Shown piece by piece: positions 47,160 through 56,812 of a stretch of DNA of 64,000 nucleotides. The notes under the pieces were generated by a model. That model ran no database searches and was not told where the DNA came from. It saw nothing but the letters and a program-made list of their open reading frames with translations. This DNA is from Gluconobacter cerinus. Lineage in GTDB: Bacteria; Pseudomonadota; Alphaproteobacteria; Acetobacterales; Acetobacteraceae. The first letter of the stretch is position 1, and each line of letters starts with the position of its first letter. The position numbers and the translations under genes were made by a program. The DNA is taken from NCBI RefSeq assembly GCF_002723935.1, contig NZ_BEWM01000003.1, positions 248,001-312,000 of the forward strand, in the 5' to 3' direction.

Positions 47160-49782
47160 GCTCGAAGGTTTCAAGGCGCTGACGGTTTTCTTCAACCACT
47201 TCCGGCTTTGCACGTGCAACAAAATCAGCGTTGTCCAGTTTGCGACGGACCTTGATGATCTCACTGTCGTTCTTGCTGATCTCTTTTGCAAGACGTCCCC
47301 GTTCTGCATCGAGATCGATCAGACCCTCCAGCGGGATAAAGATCGTCGCTTCATCAAGAACGATCTGAGCGGCGTTTTTGGGAATTTCGCCTTGGAAAAC
47401 ATCAACGTCCGAGACGCGTGCCATGCGGCCAATGGCTTCAGCCCATGTTTTTGCACGAGTGAGGTTTTCTGGCGAAACATCGCGGAAAATCAGCGGTGCT
47501 TTCTGCGCTGGGGGGATATTCATCTCAGAGCGAAGCGTACGAAGTTCGCTGATCAGACGTACGACCCAATCCAGTTCTGCACGGGCTTCTTCTGCGTTCT
47601 GTACCGGCATTTTTTCCGGCCAGCGAATTGCTGTGAAGTCACCGGAATAGCCCAGTTCTTTCCAAAGTGTAGCTGTTACAAATGGTGTCACAGGCTGCAT
47701 GAGGCGCAGAATCAGTCCTAAAACATGGGCACTGACCGCGCGAAGTTCGATGGTCTCGTCATTTTCCGCCGCGAAAACGGGTTTGGAAAACTCTACGAAC
47801 CAGTCACAGAAGCAGCTCCACACGAAACGATAGCAGCAGTTAGCGTACTCATCGAACCGATAGTTCGAGAGTGCCTGCTGTGCATCCGCAATGGCGGTGT
47901 TGGCTTCCGAGAGGATCCAGCGCCCCAGACTGCTTTGAACGTTCGCCGGATCGAAGCCCTCTACGGGCTGTGCGCCATTCATTTCAAGGAAACGGGACGC
48001 GTTCCAGAGTTTCGTGACGAATGCACGATGCTCTTCAACGCGCTTGCGACCGAGCTTGATGTCGCGGCCTGAACCTGTACCCGCGCAGATTGCCAGACGC
48101 GTTGCATCAGCACCAAACTCTGCAATCAGGTCCAGAGGGTCCAGCCCATTCCCCTTGGACTTGGACATTTTTTGCCCTTTTTCGTCCCTGACAAGGCCGT
48201 GGATCAGGACCGTTCGGAAAGGCACGTCGTCCATGAAATGCAGGCCCATCATCATCATCCGGGCGACCCAGAAGAAGATAATATCAAAGCCTGTGACGAG
48301 GACGCTCGTCGGGTAATAGTGCGCAAGCTCGGGCGTCTTGTCCGGCCAGCCGAGAGTTGTGAAAGGCCAGAGGCCGGAACTGAACCACGTGTCGAGAACA
48401 TCTTCGTCCTGCGTCAGTGGAACGCCATCACCGGCCTGGGCCTGGGCCTCAGCTTCTGTATTAGCGACATAAACACTGCCATCCGGGCCATACCAGGCCG
48501 GAATACGATGCCCCCACCAGAGCTGGCGGCTGATGCACCATGGCTGAATGTCTCGCATCCAGGCGAAGAACGTGTTCTGCCATTGTCTGGGCTCAAAAAC
48601 GATTTTACCACTTTCCACGGCCTCTACTGCTGGGCCTGAAAGCTTTTTTGCATCGCAGTACCACTGCAGGGTCAGGCGCGGTTCGACAACCGCGCCACCG
48701 CGCTCGGCATAAGGAACCTGAAGCTTATGTGGTTCAATTTTTTCAAGCCACTCAAGACGCTCGAGTTCGGCGACGATGCGCTTGCGTCCTTCTTCCCGGC
48801 TTAGGCCAGCAAGCGCTTCCACAAACGCTACTGACGACAGGCCGTCGACATCAGCCAACTCGGCACGGATTTCGTCGAGCCAGATATGGGCTGTCTCATC
48901 CAGCATCGTGGGCGCAGACAGATTGTGTCTTTTACCCACTTCAAAGTCATTGAAGTCGTGAGCAGGCGTAATTTTTACGGCGCCTGTTCCCTTTTCAGGG
49001 TCGGAATAGAGATCTGCCACAATAGGAATACGGCGACCCGTTAGCGGGAGCGTGACAAACTTGCCCACCATGTCGGCGTAGCGTTCATCTTCAGGGTGAA
49101 CGGCAACGGCAACGTCTGCCAGCATCGTTTCAGGGCGCGTGGTTGCAACCGTTATCGTACGTCCATCTCCAAGTGGATAACGGATGTACCACATGGATCC
49201 CTTGGTTTCACGGTTCTCAACCTCAAGGTCGGAAATCGCGGAACGGAAGTTCGGATCCCAGTTTACCAGGCGGCGATCACGATAAATGATCCCTTCCTCG
49301 TGTAACTGTACAAAGACCTTGCGGACGGCGCGTGAAAGCCCCTCGTCCATGGTGAAGCGTTCGCGGTCCCAGTCTGCCGAAGCACCAAGTTTGCGAAGCT
49401 GCTGGACGATCTCCCCGCCGGACTGCTCTTTCCACTCCCACACCCGCTCAAGAAAGCCTTCACGACCTAAAGCGGTTCTGCTGACGCCTTCTTTATCCAG
49501 CGAGCGTTCGACAACCATTTGCGTGGCGATGCCAGCATGGTCAGTTCCTGGCTGCCACAAGACATTGCAGCCCTCCTGACGCTTCCAGCGGATCAGAATG
49601 TCCTGCAGCGTAAATGTCAGGGCATGGCCGAGATGCAGTGTCCCTGTGACATTTGGTGGAGGAAACATGATCGAAAATGGCGTTCCCGGTGCACTCGGGT
49701 CGGCACGGAAAGCCCCGTTGTTCTCCCAGCTTTCGTAGAGAGACGTTTCATGATCAGCGGGAACAAAACTTTTTTCGAGCAT
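47116..49782 (-). CDS. valS: Valyl-tRNA synthetase
   Basis: 888 residues. HIGH is HLGHAL near residue 48 and KMSKS is QKMSKSKGN near residue 530, with the CP1 editing domain between and a C-terminal coiled coil (LIDLDAERGRLAKEISKND onward) expected for ValRS. It lies downstream of the PopZ-like gene by 45 bp. Confidence 0.96.
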   Translation of the reverse strand: MLEKSFVPADHETSLYESWENNGAFRADPSAPGTPFSIMFPPPNVTGTLHLGHALTFTLQDILIRWKRQEGCNVLWQPGTDHAGIATQMVVERSLDKEGVSRTALGREGFLERVWEWKEQSGGEIVQQLRKLGASADWDRERFTMDEGLSRAVRKVFVQLHEEGIIYRDRRLVNWDPNFRSAISDLEVENRETKGSMWYIRYPLGDGRTITVATTRPETMLADVAVAVHPEDERYADMVGKFVTLPLTGRRIPIVADLYSDPEKGTGAVKITPAHDFNDFEVGKRHNLSAPTMLDETAHIWLDEIRAELADVDGLSSVAFVEALAGLSREEGRKRIVAELERLEWLEKIEPHKLQVPYAERGGAVVEPRLTLQWYCDAKKLSGPAVEAVESGKIVFEPRQWQNTFFAWMRDIQPWCISRQLWWGHRIPAWYGPDGSVYVANTEAEAQAQAGDGVPLTQDEDVLDTWFSSGLWPFTTLGWPDKTPELAHYYPTSVLVTGFDIIFFWVARMMMMGLHFMDDVPFRTVLIHGLVRDEKGQKMSKSKGNGLDPLDLIAEFGADATRLAICAGTGSGRDIKLGRKRVEEHRAFVTKLWNASRFLEMNGAQPVEGFDPANVQSSLGRWILSEANTAIADAQQALSNYRFDEYANCCYRFVWSCFCDWFVEFSKPVFAAENDETIELRAVSAHVLGLILRLMQPVTPFVTATLWKELGYSGDFTAIRWPEKMPVQNAEEARAELDWVVRLISELRTLRSEMNIPPAQKAPLIFRDVSPENLTRAKTWAEAIGRMARVSDVDVFQGEIPKNAAQIVLDEATIFIPLEGLIDLDAERGRLAKEISKNDSEIIKVRRKLDNADFVARAKPEVVEENRQRLETFEHDLERLKAALARLG

Positions 49783-49827
49783 GATAATCCAGAAAGTTCA
49801 GCGGCAAATGTTGGTAAAAGAAGGCAA

Positions 49828-50298
49828 TCAGTTATTCGGGCGCAGGCGCGCAATCTCGGCGCGCACCAGAATTTCTACAAGCGAAGGCAGGTGAGCATCC
49901 AGCCACGTCCGTACCATGGAGCGCACTTCAGTGCGAACCATGTCTTCAATCGTCATGCCGCTGCTTCCGCTCACGACGGTATCGGACGGGATTGATTTTC
50001 CGTTATTGCTGAATGCGGTCTGCAGGTTATTGAGCGAGTGCTCTGCAGCAGCAATGGTTTGTGCGCCCATGAGATCATCCTGCGGCGCGGAGTTGCCGTG
50101 CTCTGTTTTTGCAGGCGACACCATCATGGATGGTTCAAGGGTCAGTTCGTCATTTTCAATAGCTGACGTCACGAGTGTGCTCTCCACTGTTTTGTTCAAA
50201 GTCTTGTCGTCCTTCAGGATCCGGCGGATCGAGCTAAGGACGGTGTCGATTGTATCGTCAGCGGAGCCACGCTGCGGCTCCGGAGATGGAGAGGTCAT
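49828..50298 (-). CDS. popZ: PopZ-like protein (DUF2497 family)
   Basis: 156 residues. The N-terminal segment with SIRRILKDD, a low-complexity acidic/Ser/Ala middle, and the C-terminal module from residue 115 (IEDMVRTEVRSMVRTWLD, then LPSLVEILVRAEIARL) reproduce the three-part plan of PopZ: a short helix for partner binding, a disordered acidic spacer and an oligomerising helix. PopZ builds polar assemblies that anchor the chromosome in Caulobacter. The spacer here is short and only mildly acidic. The tolC-popZ-valS order is conserved in alphaproteobacteria. Confidence 0.85.
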   Translation of the reverse strand: MTSPSPEPQRGSADDTIDTVLSSIRRILKDDKTLNKTVESTLVTSAIENDELTLEPSMMVSPAKTEHGNSAPQDDLMGAQTIAAAEHSLNNLQTAFSNNGKSIPSDTVVSGSSGMTIEDMVRTEVRSMVRTWLDAHLPSLVEILVRAEIARLRPNN

Positions 50299-50334
50299 GA
50301 CGTATGGGGCATCTTAAGCATTACAGGAAAAGCA

Positions 50335-51792
50335 TCAGCGTCCAGGCTGATTGATCGCGTAGTCGCTCGTGCCCCACAGTCTGTTCTTGACCGCATTGTA
50401 ATAGGCTTTTTCATCGTAGAGCGGGACACCCAGCTTGAGGTCAGATGCCGTCAGTCTTCCGATCGACGCTGCCACCGCATACGAGGAGATGACCAGGTTA
50501 GACAGGTGCTGAACCAGTGTCTGCTGGGCCTGCAGGAGTGTCTGCTGCTGCTGGAGAACGGCCAGTGTTGTGCTGGTCCCGACCAGAGCCTGACGTTCCA
50601 CACCATCTAACGCAATTACGTTGGCGGAAATGGCCACGCGGTCACTGTTGATGGATTGCTTGAAGGCAACCATCTGTTGCCAGCTCGCCGCTCCTTTCTG
50701 AAGGGCTGTACGGCGCTGCACATCCACTTCACGATGGGCTGCCTGGGCCTGCTGGCGTGCACCGCGGATGGCAGAATATTCAGAACCGCCCTGATAGATC
50801 GGAATCTGGAAGGCCAGCATTCCATATTTATTATCTGTCAGAGAGCGGCTGTAACCCTGATTTATGGAGTGCTGAAAGGCAAGCTCAGCGGAAACCTTGG
50901 GCATAATCGCCGAGATCTGCACAGACACATTGTCTTTTTGCTGCGCTTCAGTGAAGAGCGCATTCACAACGTCTGGATTGTTCTGAACTGCAAGGGCCAC
51001 GACTTCGCGCTCACTTTGAACGGGCAGCTTGAGTGGCTGTGGCGCTTCAATGTTTGGAGGCGCGGCAATCCCCACGACCTGCATATAGGTTGCCTGTGCT
51101 CCCTGAAGAGTTCCTTCCGCCTGCTGTCGCTGCGCTGTTGCGCTTGCAAGAGCTGCCTGCGCCTGAGCGACGTCAGTTCTGGTAATTTCGCCGACGTGGA
51201 AGCGTTCTTGCGTGGCCTGGACCTGCTGCTGGAGAACGCGCTCGTTATTGATGGCGAGCTGCAAAAGCTGCTCGTCCTGAACGACGCCTACATAGGCATT
51301 GACGACATTTGTGAAGACTGTCTGCTCTGTCGAGATCAGTTTGGCGCGTTCAGCCATGACCTGATTTGTCGCTGCGTGAATGCCAGCAACAGTTTTGCCG
51401 CCTTCATACAAAGGCTGGGTAATATTAACACCGCCGCTGTATCCAGGCGTCTGATAGCGCTGGTTCGTCCCCAGATTACCGCTGCCGGCTGCATAGTTGG
51501 TCTGACCGTCGTAGTAGGTCAGGTTCATTGTTGTCTGGATGGTCGGGTGCCAGCCCGCCATTGCGGTCGGAACCTGCTCATCTGTTGCACGCAGGCGGGC
51601 ACGCTCCTCTCGGAGAGTGGGGTTTGTCAGATAGGCAGTGGAAAGAGCTTCCTGCAAAGTATGTGGGACGAAGGTCGGGGACCCGCTCCCGTCATACTTC
51701 TGAGCCAGGGCTGTTCCGCTCAGGAGAAAGCTCAGAAGACCCAGTCCCAAGGGACCAGATAGAGCCTTTGTGCCGTTGCATCCTGAAGTCAT
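50335..51792 (-). CDS. tolC: TolC-family outer-membrane efflux protein
   Basis: 485 residues from ATG 51792, with AGGA seven bases upstream; the in-frame ATG at 51807 is less supported. A signal ends near SGTALAQ. Two long repeats of coiled helical segments are visible (for example LTNPTLREERARLRATDEQ and NPDVVNALFTEAQQKD), typical of the trimeric TolC tunnel. It acts with an inner-membrane pump and adaptor not in this window. Confidence 0.9.
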   Translation of the reverse strand: MTSGCNGTKALSGPLGLGLLSFLLSGTALAQKYDGSGSPTFVPHTLQEALSTAYLTNPTLREERARLRATDEQVPTAMAGWHPTIQTTMNLTYYDGQTNYAAGSGNLGTNQRYQTPGYSGGVNITQPLYEGGKTVAGIHAATNQVMAERAKLISTEQTVFTNVVNAYVGVVQDEQLLQLAINNERVLQQQVQATQERFHVGEITRTDVAQAQAALASATAQRQQAEGTLQGAQATYMQVVGIAAPPNIEAPQPLKLPVQSEREVVALAVQNNPDVVNALFTEAQQKDNVSVQISAIMPKVSAELAFQHSINQGYSRSLTDNKYGMLAFQIPIYQGGSEYSAIRGARQQAQAAHREVDVQRRTALQKGAASWQQMVAFKQSINSDRVAISANVIALDGVERQALVGTSTTLAVLQQQQTLLQAQQTLVQHLSNLVISSYAVAASIGRLTASDLKLGVPLYDEKAYYNAVKNRLWGTSDYAINQPGR

Positions 51793-51945
51793 GAGATATC
51801 CTGCCATCTGAACACTGTATCGCAGCGTTTCGTGAATCAGCCCTTAATAGCCTGATCCCTCTCAGAAGAAAAATCCTCATCGAGGCTGAAATATCTCTCT
51901 TGACCAAAATGTCCTGAAAGACGATATAGCCCCTGTCTCCTCCGA

Positions 51946-52019
51946 GGTCCGGTGGCAGAATGGTGATGTAGCGGACTGCAAATCCGCGAATGTGGGTTCG
52001 ATTCCCGCCCGGACCTCCA
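51946..52019 (+). tRNA. tRNA-Cys (anticodon GCA)
   Basis: 74 nt. The acceptor stem GGTCCGG pairs with CCGGACC, the anticodon loop is CTGCAAA with GCA at 51978-51980, the T-loop is GGTTCGATTCC, and CCA is encoded at the 3' end (52017-52019). It is on the opposite strand from tolC. Confidence 0.96.
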
Positions 52020-52120
52020 GAGAGACTACTTCCCCCGCAGAAAATAGCCGTTTTTCCTGATATTCTAAAAATCAGAAATTCGATTTTACCATTTTCAAAT
52101 AAAGCATTGGCTTTTTTGAT

Positions 52121-52157
52121 CGGCTGGCTGTGTGTATCGCGTCGCGTTAGCCAGCCG
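52121..52157. terminator. Hairpin downstream of glk
   Basis: A 9-bp perfect stem CGGCTGGCT/AGCCAGCCG (52121-52129 and 52149-52157), extended by a G-T pair, with a 19-base loop. It is 14 bp past the glk stop codon but lacks a T-run in that direction. It is a plausible weak terminator. Confidence 0.35.
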
Positions 52158-52171
52158 TCTTGCTCAGTCTG

Positions 52172-53140
52172 TCAGGAGTGAGCCTCTGCATAGGCTGCGG
52201 CTGCCCCAAAGAGGCCAGGCTGGGGATGCGTGATGATTTTGACAGGCATTTCGCTCATCATGGTCTCAAAGCGCCCTTTTGCGACGAAACGTTCGGCAAA
52301 GCCGGATTCACCGAGAATATTCGCCAGGCGCAGTCCTAGGCCGCCGGCAATCACAACGGCATGGGCGCCGTGTGCCAGTGCCAGATCACCAGAAACGGCA
52401 CCAAGGCTCAGACAGAAACGCTCCAGAGCTGCGGCTGCAATCGTGTCGGAGCCTTCCATGGCGTTCTGCCAGAGCGTTCTGTTATCGCGTAGCGTAATGG
52501 GCAGGCCCTGCTGTTCAGCAATGACTTCGTAAAGGTTGGTCAGGCCGGGGCCAGACACGATGCGTTCTGCTGAAACGCGCCGGAAACGCTGGCGGAGCGC
52601 CTTGAGGATGTTGTCCTCAACTTCGTCGAGTGGTGGGTAGTCGAGGTGGCCGCCCTCGGTCTCCATGACAAAGTATTTTTCTCCACGGCGTAGCAGGCAG
52701 GCTGCTCCCAGACCTGTGCCTGGACCGACAATCGTGATGGTTCCCTGCGATGGCAGGTCCACATCAGGGCCGCACAGATGTCTCATGTATGATGAATCAA
52801 CCTGAGCGACCGCATGAGCCACGGCACCGAAATCGTTGACCAGAACGAAGTTGTCGAGATGCAGACGGCTGGCAAGCTGCGTCGGATGGATGACCCAGGG
52901 ATTATTGGTCATCTTCAGGATTTCACCTGTAACCGGACAAGCTACGGCAATCCCGGCTTCCCTGGGTAAAGGGCGGTCCAATGTTCTGCCAAAAGCTTCC
53001 CAGGCCAGAGCCAGGCTTGCGTGTTCCGCGCATTTCAGGGTGACGGCTTCACCCAGTTCAGCGACGGTTCCGTTTTCGATGCTTGCGATTGCAAAACGGG
53101 CATGGGTGCCGCCGATATCGACCGCAACGATTTCCCTCAT
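52172..53140 (-). CDS. glk: Glucokinase
   Basis: 322 residues of the ROK-distinct bacterial glucokinase family. ATP/sugar binding shows in VDIGGTHARFA, NNPWVI, and VLVNDFGAVAHA, then GPGTGLGAAC and the ETEGGHLDY segment near the glucose site. It phosphorylates cytosolic glucose, which in acetic acid bacteria feeds the pentose phosphate route. It lies 93 bp downstream of the SDR gene. Confidence 0.92.
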   Translation of the reverse strand: MREIVAVDIGGTHARFAIASIENGTVAELGEAVTLKCAEHASLALAWEAFGRTLDRPLPREAGIAVACPVTGEILKMTNNPWVIHPTQLASRLHLDNFVLVNDFGAVAHAVAQVDSSYMRHLCGPDVDLPSQGTITIVGPGTGLGAACLLRRGEKYFVMETEGGHLDYPPLDEVEDNILKALRQRFRRVSAERIVSGPGLTNLYEVIAEQQGLPITLRDNRTLWQNAMEGSDTIAAAALERFCLSLGAVSGDLALAHGAHAVVIAGGLGLRLANILGESGFAERFVAKGRFETMMSEMPVKIITHPQPGLFGAAAAYAEAHS

Positions 53141-53233
53141 GACAACTATCCTCTGGCCTGTCTGGCATCTGTTGAATGTGGAAGCAGTCGCCTACCGGCA
53201 GCATGCCGTCAAGTTAGTGAGAGGCGGCTTTTC

Positions 53234-54064
53234 TTAATTTGCAGCACGTTGTCGCACTTCGGCGGAACGCAGCAGGCGATGAACGATTGGCCGCGGCACC
53301 AGCATCTCCAGAAGTCGGGCCAGAGCGAAGGGCCATGGAAACAGAAGATGCGCCCGTCCTTGGCCGATGGCGCGTGCGATGAGGCGCGCTGCTTTGGTGG
53401 AGGACACCAGGAGCGGTCGAGCCCCTTCCAGACGCTGGCTCATGGGGGTGTCGACATATCCCGGAGAGACAAGCGTCACATGTACATTGTGCGGTGTCAT
53501 GGCGGCATGAAGCGCTGTGCTGAAACGGGCAAGGCCAGCTTTTGAGCCGCTATAGGCCGTTGCGACAGGAAGATCATGGAATGCAGCAACAGAACCGATG
53601 AGGGCGATATTTCCGCCTCCTCGTGGAGCCATGCGCCGTGCCATTTCGGTGGCCAGGGTCACGGGCGTCGTGAAGTTGACGAGCGAAATGGTTTTTACCT
53701 GCTCCGGGAGTTCCGTGAGTTCATTTTCCGGGCGGATGTCTCCCAGCCCTGCACCGAGAACGAGAATATCAATCGGGCTGACGTCGTCGGCTTTTCGTAA
53801 GGCAACAAGGGCCGCGTCTGTGTCACACAGATCAAGAGCGAGAGTTTCTGTCGTGGCGCCGTGGCGTTGGGCCTGCGCTGCGACCTTATCCAGTCGCTCT
53901 TGGTTGCGGCCCCATAGAACAAGATGTGTTCCTGCCCGCGCATAGTGAAGTGCGAGTGCCTCACCGATGCCGCTCGAGGCTCCGGTGATCAGAATTCGTG
54001 ACTGAGGGCCGCGTCTGGAAAGCGGAAAGGTTGCCATGCGAGAGATATCCACGTTGAAAGTCAT
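53234..54064 (-). CDS. Short-chain dehydrogenase/reductase
   Basis: 276 residues, classical SDR. The NAD(P) motif is ITGASSGIGEALALHYA near residue 25, the active site is YSGSKAG with the Ser in LIGSVAAFHD. The C-terminal part (LLFPWPFALARLLEMLVPRP) is hydrophobic, suggesting membrane association, as in SDRs that reduce lipid-linked ketones. An ATG 9 codons later (54037) is possible. It is divergent from the acyltransferase gene, with about 120 bp between starts. Confidence 0.85.
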   Translation of the reverse strand: MTFNVDISRMATFPLSRRGPQSRILITGASSGIGEALALHYARAGTHLVLWGRNQERLDKVAAQAQRHGATTETLALDLCDTDAALVALRKADDVSPIDILVLGAGLGDIRPENELTELPEQVKTISLVNFTTPVTLATEMARRMAPRGGGNIALIGSVAAFHDLPVATAYSGSKAGLARFSTALHAAMTPHNVHVTLVSPGYVDTPMSQRLEGARPLLVSSTKAARLIARAIGQGRAHLLFPWPFALARLLEMLVPRPIVHRLLRSAEVRQRAAN

Positions 54065-54187
54065 GGTCGGATTGGTAATGGGAGGGTATAGCCTTCCGGT
54101 GCGAAAAAATGCGACCCTGTGCTGTTAAGGCATATTACTCCATTAGCTCTGAAAAATTTTTCAACCAGAGGTGCAAGGCCCGACCCT

Positions 54188-55357
54188 ATGACATCGCCCG
54201 CTCCGCAAGATGATCTAGTAGTCCGTCCGGTTACGACGCGGGCACATTTGAAGCTCTTTATTACCCTGCCCCGCCGTATTTACGCTGGAATGCCCGGGTT
54301 TGTTCCACCACTGGACATGGAACAGAATGACCTTCTGAACCCCAAGAAAGCTGCCATTTTCCGTCATGCCAGCATTCGCTATTTTCTGGCTTGGCGTGGT
54401 GACACCCCTGTCGGGCGTATTGCTGCGATTGTTGATCATCGTGCGATTGAATTCTGGGGTGAGAAAACAGGGTCTTTTGGCGCACTGGATGCTGTGCCGG
54501 AGGCGTCCGTTGTTGCAGCTCTCCTGAGTGCTGCCCGTCACTGGCTTCGCCTTCAGGGCATGGATCGCGTGCGTGGTCCGGTTACGCTGAGCGGGAATGG
54601 TGAATCCGGGCTCATGATCGAGGGGCAGGATCAGCCACTCATGATTGCGATGCCCTGGCACCCCAAACTTCTGGGGCAGCTGGTTGAAGGCGCTGGCTAC
54701 GAACGAAGCGAAGACCTTCTGAGCTACCGTTTCGATCTGACGGAAGAAAACAGGGCCAACTTTCGCGTTCCGGGTGATTTGAAAATCGGGGAAGGTCGTC
54801 TCGGATCCATTTCCGTGACGCGTCTTTCCAAGAAGCAGATCGCAGCGCAGGGTGAAGTCCTGCGGACGCTCTACAACGATGCCTGGAGTGGAAAGTACAA
54901 TTTCGTGCCTTTGCAGGACTACGAAATGAAGGCGATGATCAATCAGCTCAAGCCGCTGCTGAGACCCGAGCACTATGTTCAGATTGATCAGGACGGTGAG
55001 CCGGTGGCCATGGCTCTGGTTGTACCCAATCTTTACGATATTGCAGGCGATCTCGGTGGTGATCCTACCCCGCTCGGTTGGATCAAGCTTGCTGCCCGTC
55101 TGGGACTGCATCGCTTCCATTCTGCGCGTGTCATTCTGTTGGGCGTCACGCGCAAGCTTCAGGGTACGATGCTGGGCTCCCTCCTGCCCTCTTTGGCAAT
55201 CTCGGAACTGCTGCGTCGCGGGCGCTCTTTACCCTATTCCTGGGTAGAACTTGGGTGGATTCAGGAATCTGACACAAGAATGAAGAATTTGGCGGAAGCT
55301 GTAGTTCCGCATCCGTACAAGCGTTATCGCCTGTATGAACGCTCAGTCCAGGATTGA
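54188..55357 (+). CDS. YghO-like GNAT-fold protein, possible ceramide synthase/N-acyltransferase
   Basis: 389 residues from ATG 54188 (GTG 54119 is also in frame, without supporting Shine-Dalgarno). The sequence follows the YghO/bacterial ceramide synthase-like family: LFITLPRRIYAGMPGFVPPL near the start, FLAWRGDTPVGRIAAIVDH, SFGALDAVPE, RVRGPVTLSGN and GLMIEGQDQP in order. It is predicted to carry a GNAT-like fold; the family includes the Caulobacter ceramide synthase bCerS (recalled). The paired SDR would suit a sphingoid-base reductase. Followed by a strong terminator. Confidence 0.65.
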   Translation: MTSPAPQDDLVVRPVTTRAHLKLFITLPRRIYAGMPGFVPPLDMEQNDLLNPKKAAIFRHASIRYFLAWRGDTPVGRIAAIVDHRAIEFWGEKTGSFGALDAVPEASVVAALLSAARHWLRLQGMDRVRGPVTLSGNGESGLMIEGQDQPLMIAMPWHPKLLGQLVEGAGYERSEDLLSYRFDLTEENRANFRVPGDLKIGEGRLGSISVTRLSKKQIAAQGEVLRTLYNDAWSGKYNFVPLQDYEMKAMINQLKPLLRPEHYVQIDQDGEPVAMALVVPNLYDIAGDLGGDPTPLGWIKLAARLGLHRFHSARVILLGVTRKLQGTMLGSLLPSLAISELLRRGRSLPYSWVELGWIQESDTRMKNLAEAVVPHPYKRYRLYERSVQD

Positions 55358-55367
55358 GCTCTGAAAG

Positions 55368-55404
55368 GGGTGCCAGCTTTAGAAGTGCTGCCACCCTTTT
55401 TTTT
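55368..55404 (+). terminator. Rho-independent terminator of the YghO-like gene
   Basis: A stem GGGTGCCAGC/GCTGCCACCC (55368-55377 and 55387-55396, one mismatch) with a 9-base loop is followed by T8 at 55397-55404. It overlaps the last codons of the convergent thiL. Confidence 0.85.
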
Positions 55405-56326
55405 GTATTCCCATAACCTGTCCCTCGGCATTTAGAACGTGCACTCCCGCTCCTGAGCGGATGGCCCCGATACGAGTGACGGGCACGTTTCTTTGAGAGC
55501 ACGCCTGAACCAGCATGCTCTCGTTTTCAGGGGCACAGCTTAAAAGAAGCTCGTAATCATCGCCGCCTGTGAGACGTTGTTCGAGCCATTGTGACCCAAG
55601 GGTATTGGCGGCCGAAGACGCCGGAACTGTGTCTGCCAAAATATCTATGGCCACACCGGATTCTGCCGCGATATGACCGCAGTCCTGTATCAGGCCGTCG
55701 GAAATATCCATCGCCGCATGCACAAGCCCATTCAGGTTCAAACCCGTTCGTGGACGGGGCAAACGGTATCTCTCTGACAGGAAACCTGTTGGATCAGAAA
55801 TTTTCCCTTGGAGGGCTAACAGGCCAAGCGCGGCATCACCGATTGTTCCGGTAACCCACAGGCTGTCACCAGCTTTGGCTCCGCTCCGGCGAAGAGCAGT
55901 GTCTTTTTTCAGCCGTCCAAAAACTGTTGCAGACAGAACAAGTGGACCCGCCGTCGAGGTCGTGTCTCCCCCGAGCAGCGTTACGCCGTAGAGCTTCTGA
56001 TCCTCCGCCAAACCCGCAGCAAACGAACTGAACCACACGTCATCGTAGCGAGATGCATGTGGGATGGTGACGTTCAGGGTGTAGGCATAGGGCTCTGCGC
56101 CCATGGCGGCGAGATCTGAGAGATTGCAGCGGAGAAGCTTGCGTCCCACTGTTTCAGGGGGATCTTCCGTCAGAAAATGGACGTTCTCGACCATAGTGTC
56201 GGTAGAAATGGCCATCTCCTGCCCCGAGGGGCAGGAGATCAGCGCGCAGTCGTCTCGAAGGTCGAGACTTTCCGGGCCAGCGAGCTGCCGGAAATGTCGG
56301 GCGATGAAACTGAATTCGCCCGACAT
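55379..56326 (-). CDS. thiL: Thiamine-monophosphate kinase
   Basis: 315 residues. Metal and ATP sites are seen in RDDCALI, ISTDTMVENVHF, KLLRCNLSDLAAMGA and MDISDGLIQD, then GGDDYELL. It converts thiamine monophosphate to the diphosphate cofactor. It ends the operon nrdR-nusB-thiL; the ribD/ribE genes that often sit between nrdR and nusB are absent. Confidence 0.92.
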   Translation of the reverse strand: MSGEFSFIARHFRQLAGPESLDLRDDCALISCPSGQEMAISTDTMVENVHFLTEDPPETVGRKLLRCNLSDLAAMGAEPYAYTLNVTIPHASRYDDVWFSSFAAGLAEDQKLYGVTLLGGDTTSTAGPLVLSATVFGRLKKDTALRRSGAKAGDSLWVTGTIGDAALGLLALQGKISDPTGFLSERYRLPRPRTGLNLNGLVHAAMDISDGLIQDCGHIAAESGVAIDILADTVPASSAANTLGSQWLEQRLTGGDDYELLLSCAPENESMLVQACSQRNVPVTRIGAIRSGAGVHVLNAEGQVMGIQKKGWQHF

Positions 56327-56329
56327 GCT

Positions 56330-56812
56330 TCAGGTGTTGCTTTCGTTGCGCCGGCTGACGGCATCAAGAATGCCGTTCACCATCTTTGGCTCATCCCCGA
56401 AGAAAAAGCCGTGCGCAACATCCATATATTCATTGATCACGATACGGTCGGGTGTATCGGTATCAGCGATTTCGAATGTTGCGGCCCGGAGCAGTCCGCG
56501 AAGAACGGGATCGAGGCGCGTCATGGGCCACTGCTCGGGCAGCAGATCACTTAGCGTGTGGTCGATCTTGTCCTGATCGAGCGTTACGCCACGAACAATT
56601 TCCTGCATCAGAGTCAGGTCGGCATCAGGAATGTGGCCGTCTTCGAAGGATGCTGTCGGGCTGACGCGGCGGTGACGGAGAAACTGGCCGAGAACGGTCT
56701 CCGCATTGTCGCCGGACTGTTCGCACTGGAACAGAGCCTGAACGGCTGCAACACGGGCAATTGTCCGGCTGCGGCGCGTTGGTCGGCTGTTGGGCGCGTC
56801 TGATGCGGTCAT
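56330..56812 (-). CDS. nusB: Transcription antitermination protein NusB
   Basis: 160 residues, all-helical. The N-terminal Arg-rich segment and [13 protein letters not shown] match NusB, and [13 protein letters not shown] near the C-terminus is the typical VINEAVELAK-like helix. It acts with NusE in rRNA antitermination. The ATG overlaps the nrdR stop as ATGA and thiL starts 3 bp after its stop. Confidence 0.9.
   Translation of the reverse strand: MTASDAPNSRPTRRSRTIARVAAVQALFQCEQSGDNAETVLGQFLRHRRVSPTASFEDGHIPDADLTLMQEIVRGVTLDQDKIDHTLSDLLPEQWPMTRLDPVLRGLLRAATFEIADTDTPDRIVINEYMDVAHGFFFGDEPKMVNGILDAVSRRNESNT

Noticed and set aside
54215-55120. A 301-codon minus-strand frame inside the acyltransferase gene
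   Set aside because: It is antisense to a gene with family motifs, Shine-Dalgarno context is missing and its product has no recognisable domain.
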